Positions 18,924-25,829 of a stretch of 64,000 bases of DNA are shown here, piece by piece. A program made the position numbers and the translations under genes. Each line of letters starts with the position of its first letter. Positions within the stretch are counted from its first letter, which is position 1. Location of the stretch: contig CAZMBI010000009.1 in the NCBI GenBank assembly GCA_964564675.1, positions 22,844-86,843 on the forward strand. The letters run 5' to 3'. The stretch is from CAZMBI01 sp964564675. Its GTDB lineage: Bacteria; Pseudomonadota; Alphaproteobacteria; Rickettsiales; UBA3002. The notes beneath the pieces are model-generated. The model saw only the letters and a list, made by a program, of their open reading frames with translations, searched no databases and had not been told where the DNA came from.

Positions 18924-19742
18924 ATGACACAACCACTCACCATCGCCTGTTTGCAGCTGAATGCAGGTAGCGATATCCAGGAAAACGCTGAGGCTATCAC
19001 AGCGCTGGCCGAGCAGGCCTGCGACCGCGGCGCGCAACTGTTGGCCCTGCCGGAAAATGCCTATTTCATGCGCGGGGATGACAGGACGGCCCCGCCGGCG
19101 GAGACCATGGACTCGCATCCGGGCATCGCCCATGCCCGGGCGCTGGCCACGCGGCTGTCATGCTGGATGCTGGTGGGTTCCGTATTTGTCAGTTCTGGTA
19201 AGCGCTGGGCCAACCGCTGCCTGCTGATTAACCCCCAGGGGCAGTTGGCGGCGCAATACGACAAAATACACCTGTTCGATATCGATTTCGGCGACGGTGA
19301 GACGTACCGCGAATCCGACCGCATTGCCGCCGGAAAGCGCATGGCGCTGGCCGAACTGCCCTGCGGCCGGCTGGGCATGAGCATTTGTTATGATGTGCGT
19401 TTCCCGGGGTTATACCGCGCGCTGGCCCATGACGGTGCGATCGCCTGCGCGGTGCCCTCGGCCTTTACCCACCGCACCGGTCAGGCGCACTGGCATGTGC
19501 TGCTGCGCGCGCGGGCCATTGAAAATGGCTGCTATATCATCGCTCCGGCGCAGTGCGGCACGCATCCGGGCGGGCGGCGCACCTACGGCCATTCATTGAT
19601 CATCGACCCGTGGGGAGAGGTGCTGGCGGAAGCCGGCGAAGACGCGCCGGGGGTAACTCTCGCCACCATCGACCCGGTGCGGGTGGATGCGGTGCGCCGG
19701 CGCTTGCCGGTTTTGCAGCATGAAAGAGCGCTTAGCCGTTAG
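18924..19742 (+). CDS. Carbon-nitrogen hydrolase (nitrilase superfamily, Nit1-like)
   Basis: The 272-residue protein starts at MTQPLTIACLQ; an earlier ATG in frame would overlap comF. The nitrilase triad is complete: Glu44 in LPENAY, Lys114 in YDKIHLFD, Cys155 in GMSICYDVRFP. It resembles Nit1/deaminated-glutathione amidase, which repairs the side product of transaminases acting on glutathione. It sits five bases after comF. Its last codons and stop are formed by a TTAGCCGTTAGC motif that also occurs elsewhere in the window, and its end overlaps ubiG by four bases. Confidence 0.9.
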   Translation: MTQPLTIACLQLNAGSDIQENAEAITALAEQACDRGAQLLALPENAYFMRGDDRTAPPAETMDSHPGIAHARALATRLSCWMLVGSVFVSSGKRWANRCLLINPQGQLAAQYDKIHLFDIDFGDGETYRESDRIAAGKRMALAELPCGRLGMSICYDVRFPGLYRALAHDGAIACAVPSAFTHRTGQAHWHVLLRARAIENGCYIIAPAQCGTHPGGRRTYGHSLIIDPWGEVLAEAGEDAPGVTLATIDPVRVDAVRRRLPVLQHERALSR

Positions 19743-20581
19743 CTATCAACCGGTTTGCATGCCACCATCAGATAATTGACGTCGAGGTCTGTCTCGCTGA
19801 GATACCATTGCCACTTCATGGGATTGAGCACCATGCCGCGTAGCTCGACCAACTCCATGCCGTTGGCGTGCACGCCGTCGACCATTTCCGACGGGCGCAC
19901 GAATTTTTGCCACTGATGGGTGCCGCGCGGCAACAGCCGCAGCACATATTCGGCCCCGATTTTAGCCATCAGAAGCGACTTTACGGTGCGGTTGATGGTG
20001 GTCATCACCAGTAGCCCACCGGGTTTGACCAGCGCCGCGCAGGAGGTGATAAAGGCCTGCGGATCGGTGACATGTTCGATAATTTCCAGCGCCAAAACGG
20101 TATCGAAGCCGTTGTCATCATGGCCGGCGGGGGCGTTTTCGCCCGGGCGCGGCCCCTCCCGCGGCCCTGATTCGGCGAATGTTGCCGCCAGACCTTCTGC
20201 CGTTTCCACGCGATAATCGATGGCCAGCCCGCTTTGCTCGGCATGGGTTTTAGCCACGCCGATGTTTTTCTGTGAGGCGTCGATGCCGGTGACTGCGGCG
20301 CCAAGACGGGCCATCGGCTCACAGATCAGGCCGCCGCCGCAGCCTATATCCACCAGGGTCAGGCCCTCAAAGGGGCGCAGCGCGGCCTTGTCGCGGATAA
20401 AATGCCGGCACATATGATCTTTGATATAGCCGATACGCAGCGGGTTAATCTCGTGGAGGGGTTTGAATTTGCCGGTAGGATCCCACCATTGCGCGGCCAG
20501 CCGCGAGAACTGGGCGACCTCATCCGGGTCAACCGAGCCGCCGGCAGGGGGTGCATCACTTCGTTGCGTTTGTGCGACCAT
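19739..20581 (-). CDS. ubiG: Ubiquinone biosynthesis O-methyltransferase
   Basis: The 280-residue protein is UbiG, which performs both O-methylations in ubiquinone synthesis. Motif I (VDIGCGGGLICEPMARLGA), GIDAS and LALEIIEHV are clear, as is the N-terminal FSRLAAQWWDPTGKFKPLHEINPLR. Between motif I and LALEIIEHV there is an extra low-complexity stretch of about 20 residues (ESGPREGPRPGENAPAGHD) absent from the usual family, coded around 20120-20185. The gene is divergent from the TPR-methyltransferase gene with only 29 bp between them. Confidence 0.93.
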   Translation of the reverse strand: MVAQTQRSDAPPAGGSVDPDEVAQFSRLAAQWWDPTGKFKPLHEINPLRIGYIKDHMCRHFIRDKAALRPFEGLTLVDIGCGGGLICEPMARLGAAVTGIDASQKNIGVAKTHAEQSGLAIDYRVETAEGLAATFAESGPREGPRPGENAPAGHDDNGFDTVLALEIIEHVTDPQAFITSCAALVKPGGLLVMTTINRTVKSLLMAKIGAEYVLRLLPRGTHQWQKFVRPSEMVDGVHANGMELVELRGMVLNPMKWQWYLSETDLDVNYLMVACKPVDS

Positions 20582-20610
20582 GGCGGTAGATTAGAGGAAA
20601 CGCAGGGGAG

Positions 20611-21669
20611 ATGCAATTGACACAAGAAGAGCCCGAACAATTAACCGAAGAAATCAAGCGCAAAGGGTTTTTCGTTAGTCTGCGGGACTGGTTTGCCTCG
20701 GTCGGCGGTTATGTCGACGACCTGATGGAAAAGTGCAATAACCTGACCGAAACCAATTACCGCCTGGCGTGTGATCTGGCCCAGGGCGGCTCGATCGATG
20801 ACGCCATCATGCGCTTTCGCATCACGCTGTGGCTGTCGCCGGATCATATTCCGAGTCTGTATAATCTGGGCTGTCTGTACCATCATAAAGGCCAGAATAA
20901 AAAGGCCATGCAATGTTTCCGCCGGGTGGTGCGGCTGCAGCCCAATCATCACAACGCGCTGTTCATGATCGCCTCGATGGATCCCGCCCTGCTCAAGCCG
21001 GGCACACGGCCGCAGACCATGCCGCTGGAAATGGCCGTCGAATTTTTTGACGGCGTGGCCCCCACCTACGAATTCACGCAGCAAAGCCGGAGCTATCAGT
21101 TGCCCGCGCTGACGCACCAGTTGCTGCACCCGGAAATGGAGCAGCTCACCCAGCTCCACGACCTGGTCGATCTGGGCTGCGGCACCGGCCTGTGCGGCGC
21201 GCAGTTCCGCGAGGAATTCGTAAATGTGGTGGGCGTGGATGTTTCCAACGGCATGCTCGATGTTGCCTACCGCAAGATAGACAGCCGCGGCGTGAAGATT
21301 TTCACCCGGCTAGTGCATAAGGATCTGCGCAGCCATCTGCATGCGGAGGAAGCCGAGAACAGTTTTGATGTTGCCCTGTGCCTGTCCGTATTGCCCTATC
21401 TGGGCGATGTCGAGGCGGCGTTTGCCGGCGTGCAGCGCGTCTTGCGACCGGGCGGGTTGTTTGCGGTGAGTTTCGATCCCTATGTCGCCCCACCCAATGT
21501 CACCGAGACCGCCGGCTACGGCATTATGCCCAAAACCGGCTATTTCGGCCATAAGCTCGATTATATCGAGCATTGCGCGCAGGCGGTGGGGATGCAGACC
21601 GTGCGCACCGGCGAAGTGCTCGCCTATCCGCAGACCCATGTGCAACTATGCTTTTTTAAGAACAGTTGA
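20611..21669 (+). CDS. TPR-containing SAM-dependent methyltransferase
   Basis: The 352-residue protein joins two or three tetratricopeptide-like repeats (about 45-125, e.g. PSLYNLGCLYHHKGQNKKAMQCFRRVVRLQPN) to a class I methyltransferase (motif I LVDLGCGTGLCG, then GVDVSNGMLDVA). Fusions of this type occur in alphaproteobacteria with no settled substrate; protein methylation is likely since the repeats bind partners. A GGGGAG site precedes the ATG. rimI follows at 21 bp. Confidence 0.82.
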   Translation: MQLTQEEPEQLTEEIKRKGFFVSLRDWFASVGGYVDDLMEKCNNLTETNYRLACDLAQGGSIDDAIMRFRITLWLSPDHIPSLYNLGCLYHHKGQNKKAMQCFRRVVRLQPNHHNALFMIASMDPALLKPGTRPQTMPLEMAVEFFDGVAPTYEFTQQSRSYQLPALTHQLLHPEMEQLTQLHDLVDLGCGTGLCGAQFREEFVNVVGVDVSNGMLDVAYRKIDSRGVKIFTRLVHKDLRSHLHAEEAENSFDVALCLSVLPYLGDVEAAFAGVQRVLRPGGLFAVSFDPYVAPPNVTETAGYGIMPKTGYFGHKLDYIEHCAQAVGMQTVRTGEVLAYPQTHVQLCFFKNS

Positions 21670-21689
21670 GTAACTGCCGCCGGGTTTTA

Positions 21690-22172
21690 ATGATGCAACC
21701 ACAAACTGGACGACACCCGCCTCCCTGCTGGCTGGCGCGCGCCACCCCGGCCGAGGCCCCGGTGCTGGCCGAACTGCATGCGGCCTGTTTCCCGCAGGCC
21801 TGGCAGGCCGGGGAGTTCAACAGTTTTTTTGCACAGGGCAACGTGCTGGCCTGGCTGGCCCGGCGTGAGCAGGCTGCCATTGGGTTTATATTCGGCTGGC
21901 AGGTGGCCGAACAATGCGAATTGCTGGCGCTGGGCGTTCTGCCCGAAGTCCGACGCACCGGAGTGGCGCGGCAACTGCTGCAACAATTGCTGGCGGCCGT
22001 GCAAACGCGCGGGTTAAACCGGGTGTTTCTGGAAGTGGGGGTGCGCAACGCGGCGGCGCGGGCGCTGTATCAGGCGCTGGGCTTTAACGTCATCGGTCGC
22101 CGTAAGGATTATTATCATTATCCCGACGGGCGGGTGGAAGATGCGGTGACCATGGCATGGGAGAAGGGCTGA
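21690..22172 (+). CDS. rimI: Ribosomal-protein-alanine N-acetyltransferase
   Basis: The 160-residue GNAT protein has the RimI pattern: HAACFPQAW, then ELLALGVLPEVRRTGVARQLLQQLL (motif A region) and LEVGVRNAAARALYQALGF, ending with GRRKDYYHYPDGRVEDAVTM. RimI acetylates the N-terminal alanine of ribosomal protein S18. I chose the ATG at 21690 (a second ATG follows at once); the frame is open back to a TTG overlapping the previous stop. The exact target could differ from E. coli. Confidence 0.88.
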   Translation: MMQPQTGRHPPPCWLARATPAEAPVLAELHAACFPQAWQAGEFNSFFAQGNVLAWLARREQAAIGFIFGWQVAEQCELLALGVLPEVRRTGVARQLLQQLLAAVQTRGLNRVFLEVGVRNAAARALYQALGFNVIGRRKDYYHYPDGRVEDAVTMAWEKG

Positions 22173-22219
22173 CCGGTTGGTTTGCGCCCAGACACTTCCG
22201 GTTATAGGAAATGCGCGCG

Positions 22220-22966
22220 CTAAACTTTCTGCGGACCGCCCAACGCGGCGGCTTGTTCCTGAGCCGATTGCGCCATCACGCTGCCGGTGTGTTTACCCAG
22301 CGCTACGCGCTCGGTTTTGGGCTGATGCGCCGGATGGTTCGGCATATGTTCAAAGCTGACCGGTTGCTTGGCGGGATGTGCATGCGCCCCGTGCTGGCGC
22401 TGCTGGCCGCGCTGTGGCTGGCGTTGATGGCTTTGCCCGCGCGCCTGTTCCTGTTCCATACCCTGGGCGATTTCCTGCACCATAGCTTCGGTGACGGCCA
22501 TCGTCTCCAGCCGGCCGACCTGACGTCCGTGTTGATAGCCGGCGGCGGCGCCGGCGCGCATGGAAGCCTCACGGGTGCCGAAAAACAGGCCGCCGATAGC
22601 GGCGGCCCAGGCAGCGGCATATCCTACCGTACTCAAGGCAATGTTTGATAGAGAGAAAGTTGCTCCAGCCGCTCCTGCAATTGGTCCACCTCCTGGATGT
22701 CCAGCTACGGCTGCTTCTCCAGCTGCTTCCAATCCAAAGAGGCCGAAGCCACTTAACCCCGCCGTTACGGCGGCGGCTAATACTCCCAACGCGAGCGCCC
22801 CGCGGAAAAGTCCTTTAAAAAAGCCGGACGTGACATTTCCGGCGGTTTTCTTCGGTGAAAACATCTCATCGCTGGCCTGAATCGGATCGGCCAGGGCTTC
22901 GGGGTTCATCCCGCCTTGAGCCTGTGCCGCCTGCGGGTTCGGATAGTTCTGTGGCTGTGGTGCCAT
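22220..22966 (-). CDS. Hypothetical glycine/alanine-rich membrane-active protein, 248 aa
   Basis: I do not recognise this protein. A polar N-terminus rich in Gln, Pro and Asn (1-45) leads into two long Ala/Gly-rich hydrophobic stretches (about 48-80 and 95-130) containing GxxxG-like patterns, then a Gln/His-rich, probably disordered tail. There is no signal peptide. The layout suggests membrane insertion, as in some secreted effectors or glycine-zipper proteins, but no homology supports that. An AAGGAG site lies eight bases before the ATG. The promoter carries the shared direct-repeat box. Confidence 0.72.
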   Translation of the reverse strand: MAPQPQNYPNPQAAQAQGGMNPEALADPIQASDEMFSPKKTAGNVTSGFFKGLFRGALALGVLAAAVTAGLSGFGLFGLEAAGEAAVAGHPGGGPIAGAAGATFSLSNIALSTVGYAAAWAAAIGGLFFGTREASMRAGAAAGYQHGRQVGRLETMAVTEAMVQEIAQGMEQEQARGQSHQRQPQRGQQRQHGAHAHPAKQPVSFEHMPNHPAHQPKTERVALGKHTGSVMAQSAQEQAAALGGPQKV

Positions 22967-22992
22967 CGCGCAATCTCCTTTGATTTAGTTCC

Positions 22993-23035
22993 ACTATACC
23001 CCAGGCGGCGGCTTAAGAGTGTGACAATTCAGTGA
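22993..23035 (-). promoter_or_regulatory. PhoB-like direct-repeat box plus -10 (minus strand)
   Basis: On the minus strand GTTTCAC-TGAA-TTGTCAC gives TCAC at 23035-23032 and 23024-23021, an 11-bp period. After 22 bases comes TATAGT (22998-22993), the same spacing as at 8859-8904. It lies upstream of the 248-aa hypothetical gene. Confidence 0.55.
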
Positions 23036-23053
23036 AACTTGACTATCTATCTC

Positions 23054-23077
23054 CCTCCCCCCGTTTACGGGGGGAGG
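23054..23077. repeat. GC-rich hairpin repeat, intergenic copy 1
   Basis: Perfect 11-base arms CCTCCCCCCGT and ACGGGGGGAGG flank a two-base centre. It belongs to the family described at 23123, 24885, 38824 and 43080. Confidence 0.85.
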
Positions 23078-23122
23078 ATAGGAGGGGGGGGTAGCCACTT
23101 GTTCGGTTCCTGGGTGGGGCAA

Positions 23123-23159
23123 CCCCCACCCTAACCCTCCCCCATAAATGGGGGAGGGG
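23123..23159. repeat. GC-rich hairpin repeat, intergenic copy 2
   Basis: The unit is CCCCCACCCTAACCCTCCCCC followed by ATAAAT and GGGGGAGGGG. The same unit occurs inside folD (38824-38859), where the loop-closing pair A-T is replaced by G-C, a compensatory change that keeps the stem. Confidence 0.88.
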
Positions 23160-23346
23160 ATAAGAGAACGCTTGCGCCCTGCGGCAAACCCCATTNNNNN
23201 NNNNNNNNNNNNNNNNNNNNNNNNNNNNNNNNNNNNNNNNNNNNNNNNNNNNNNNNNNNNNNNNNNNNNNNNNNNNNNNNNNNNNNNNNNNNNNNTAAAT
23301 GGGGGAGGGGATAAGAGAACGCTTGCGCCCTGCGGCAAACCCCATT
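23145..23346. other. Scaffold gap (100 N, 23196-23295) flanked by a 51-bp direct repeat
   Basis: Bases 23145-23195 and 23296-23346 are identical over 51 bp (TAAATGGGGG ... ACCCCATT) on either side of exactly 100 N. Fixed-length N runs mark joins of unknown size. The identical flanks suggest that the two contigs overlap here, or that a repeat array was collapsed. The region between the 248-aa gene and lysC otherwise holds only the hairpin repeats and the box promoter. Confidence 0.95.
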
Positions 23347-23361
23347 AATCCCTTAATCCCC

Positions 23362-24597
23362 ATGAGTTTGATCGTACAGAAATTCGGCGGCACGTCGGTG
23401 GCCGATATCGACCGTATCCGCCATGTGGCTGAACTGGTTGCAACGGAGGTGAAGGTCGGCCACCAGGTGATGGTCAATGTCTCGGCGATGGCCGGTACCA
23501 CCGACCGGCTGGTCGGCTATGTCTCTGAAATGTCTGATCTTAATACCACCCAGGCGTGGGCGGAATATGATTTTGTGGTCTGCACCGGCGAAATGGTCAG
23601 TGCCGGGCTGCTCGCCTTGCATCTGCAGGAAAACGGCGTGCCGGCGCGCTCCTTCGGCGGCTGGCAGATTCGCCTGCTGACCGATGACATGCACGGCAGG
23701 GCGCGGGTGAAAGCCATTGATACGGATGCCGTGCGCGCCGTGCTGGAAGCGGGCACGGTGGCGGTGGTCGCCGGGTTTCAGGGGATCACCGCCGATGGCC
23801 GGATCAGCACGCTGGGCCGCGGCGGCTCGGATACGTCGGCGGTGGCGCTGGCGGCGGCGTTTCAGGCCGAGCGTTGCGATATTTACACCGATGTTGACGG
23901 GGTGTATACCTGCGATCCGCGGATTGTGGGGCGCGCGCGCAAGCTTGATATCATTTCCTATGAGGAGATGCTGGAAATGGCCTCGCTGGGGGCTAAAGTC
24001 CTGCAGACGCGCTCGGTGGAAATGGCGATGAATCACCACGTGCGGGTTCAGGTGCGCTCGACTTTTTCCGGCAAGCCCGGCACGTTATTGGTGGATGAGG
24101 AGGAAATTGTGGAACAGCAACGCGTAACCGGGATTGCCTACAGCCGCGATGAGGCACGGATTTCACTGACCAATGTCGAGAACAAGCCAGGGGTTTCGGC
24201 CGGACTGTTCGGCCCGCTGGCCGATCGCGGCATCAATGTCGATATGATCGTGCAAAACGTCACCGAGGACGGCAAGGCGACCGATATCACCTTCACCGTG
24301 CCGCGCGGCGACGTGGAACGCACGCTGGAGATTATCAAAACCGCCAGGCGCACGCCGTCTTACGATTCGCTGCATAGCGACAAAGCGGTGGTTAAAGTCT
24401 CGGTGATCGGTACCGGTATGCGCAGCCATGCCGGTGTGGCCGCCGAGATGTTTCGCAGGCTGGCCGATAAAAACATCAATATTATTGTGATTACCACTTC
24501 GGAAATCAAAATCTCGGTGCTGATCGAGGAAGCCTATCTCGAACTCGCCCTGCGCACCCTGCACAGCGCCTACGGCCTGGATGCGCAGGAGGAATAA
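23362..24597 (+). CDS. lysC: Aspartate kinase
   Basis: The 411-residue protein starts at MSLIVQKFGGTSV; an earlier in-frame ATG at 23299 lies inside the repeat and is not credible. It phosphorylates aspartate, the first step toward lysine, threonine and methionine. The kinase domain includes GRGGSDTSAVALAAA and DVDGVYTCDPRI; two ACT domains follow (about 265-411) for feedback control. Length is that of the class with a catalytic domain and paired ACT domains. No -35/-10 pair is apparent in the repeat-rich upstream region. Confidence 0.95.
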   Translation: MSLIVQKFGGTSVADIDRIRHVAELVATEVKVGHQVMVNVSAMAGTTDRLVGYVSEMSDLNTTQAWAEYDFVVCTGEMVSAGLLALHLQENGVPARSFGGWQIRLLTDDMHGRARVKAIDTDAVRAVLEAGTVAVVAGFQGITADGRISTLGRGGSDTSAVALAAAFQAERCDIYTDVDGVYTCDPRIVGRARKLDIISYEEMLEMASLGAKVLQTRSVEMAMNHHVRVQVRSTFSGKPGTLLVDEEEIVEQQRVTGIAYSRDEARISLTNVENKPGVSAGLFGPLADRGINVDMIVQNVTEDGKATDITFTVPRGDVERTLEIIKTARRTPSYDSLHSDKAVVKVSVIGTGMRSHAGVAAEMFRRLADKNINIIVITTSEIKISVLIEEAYLELALRTLHSAYGLDAQEE

Positions 24598-24659
24598 AGA
24601 GGTTAGCGGTTGTCAGTTGACGGTTGACGCTATATAGCTTGTTTTTGAGTGAGAACAGT

Positions 24660-25763
24660 ATGAATGCGTCAACCGATTATTCCCATCTGAATACCCTCAT
24701 GCAGCGCGGCTGCGACCTGCTCGGCTGCGAGATGGCGATTATGGGCGGGGCGATGAGCTGGGTGTCGGAACGCCATCTGGTCTCGGCGCTTTCCAAAGCC
24801 GGGGCGTTTGGGGTTATTGCGGCCAGCTCGATGCCGCCGGAACTGTTGGATGCTGAGATTAAGGCGACGCAGGCGCTGTTAAAACCCTCCCCCGCTAGCA
24901 AGGGAGGGAAGAGTGGGGGCGTTAAACAAACTACCTCCCTCCCAACCTCCCCCCGCAAGCAGGGGGAGGAACTGAGAAGTTTCGGCGTTAATCTGATTTT
25001 GATGCACCCGCAACTGGATGCGCTGATTGCCACCTGTATCACCAATCAGGTCAGCCATATCGTGCTAGCCGGCGGCGTGCCTAAACGCAGTACGGTTGAG
25101 ACCATCAAGCAATCAGGCGCGAAGGTGCTGGCTTTTGCCCCGACTGCGGCCATCGGCCGTAAACTGATTAAAATGGGGGTGGATGCGCTGATTATCGAGG
25201 GCTCGGAAGCCGGCGGTCATATCGGCCCAGTCTCCACCGCCGTACTGGCGCAGGAGATTCTGCCCGAGGTGCTTGAGGTGCCGGTATTTATTGCCGGCGG
25301 CATTGGTCGCGGCGAGGCGATCGCCAGCTATCTGGAAATGGGGGCGTCCGGCGTGCAGCTGGGCACGCGCTTTGTGTGCGCCGAGGAGTCGATTGCCCAT
25401 GCCAAATTTAAACAGGCCTTTATCCACGCCAGCGCGCGTGACGCGGTCACGTCCGTGCAATATCATCCCGACTTCCCGGTAATTCCGGTGCGCGCCATTG
25501 CCAATGACGCCAGCGACGCCTTTATGCGCTTTCAGAAAGAAACGGTCGACAAAGTCGTTGCCGGTGAGATGGAAAAGAAAGAGGCGCAACTGGCTATTGA
25601 ACATTTCTGGGCCGGGGCGCTGCGTCGCGCGGTCATAGACGGCGATGTTCAGCGCGGCTCGCTGATGGCAGGGCAGTCGGTTGGTATGGTGCAGCGCACA
25701 CAAAGCGTGCAGGAAATCATTGACGAATTGATGGCGCAGGCTGCACACTATCTGAAGCGGTGA
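24660..25763 (+). CDS. Nitronate monooxygenase-like flavoprotein with in-frame repeat insertion
   Basis: The protein (367 aa from the ATG at 24660) is an FMN-dependent 2-nitropropane dioxygenase/enoyl reductase-like TIM barrel: MGGAMSWVSE near the start, GVNLILMHPQ, LIIEGSEAGGHIGP, FIAGGIGRGEAIASYLEMGASGVQLGTRFVCAEE. It probably oxidises nitronates, though this subgroup could act on other substrates. Between KATQALLKPS and FGVNLI about 30 residues are encoded by two GC-rich hairpins (24885-24969), a segment absent from the usual family. The frame is kept, so the enzyme may still work. Confidence 0.88.
   Translation: MNASTDYSHLNTLMQRGCDLLGCEMAIMGGAMSWVSERHLVSALSKAGAFGVIAASSMPPELLDAEIKATQALLKPSPASKGGKSGGVKQTTSLPTSPRKQGEELRSFGVNLILMHPQLDALIATCITNQVSHIVLAGGVPKRSTVETIKQSGAKVLAFAPTAAIGRKLIKMGVDALIIEGSEAGGHIGPVSTAVLAQEILPEVLEVPVFIAGGIGRGEAIASYLEMGASGVQLGTRFVCAEESIAHAKFKQAFIHASARDAVTSVQYHPDFPVIPVRAIANDASDAFMRFQKETVDKVVAGEMEKKEAQLAIEHFWAGALRRAVIDGDVQRGSLMAGQSVGMVQRTQSVQEIIDELMAQAAHYLKR
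24885..24969. repeat. GC-rich hairpin repeat pair inside the nitronate monooxygenase-like gene
   Basis: Two hairpins are present: CCCTCCC/GGGAGGG (24885-24908) and CCTCCCCC/GGGGGAGG (24946-24969). Length and phase keep the host gene open. Composition and layout match the intergenic copies near 23054-23159. Confidence 0.85.
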
Positions 25764-25829
25764 TAATGCGCAGCAAAAGGGAATCATCGCATCGTCGCAT
25801 CGTCAGGATTCCTATCATCGGCAAGCACC

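Noticed and set aside
23054..23159. A CRISPR array suggested by repeated C-rich/G-rich units
   Set aside because: The units are palindromic hairpins of unequal spacing with copies inside genes; there are no uniform spacers and no cas genes.
23299..23361. An earlier in-frame start for lysC
   Set aside because: It lies in the repeat that flanks the gap, and the family sequence begins only at MSLIVQKFGGTSV.
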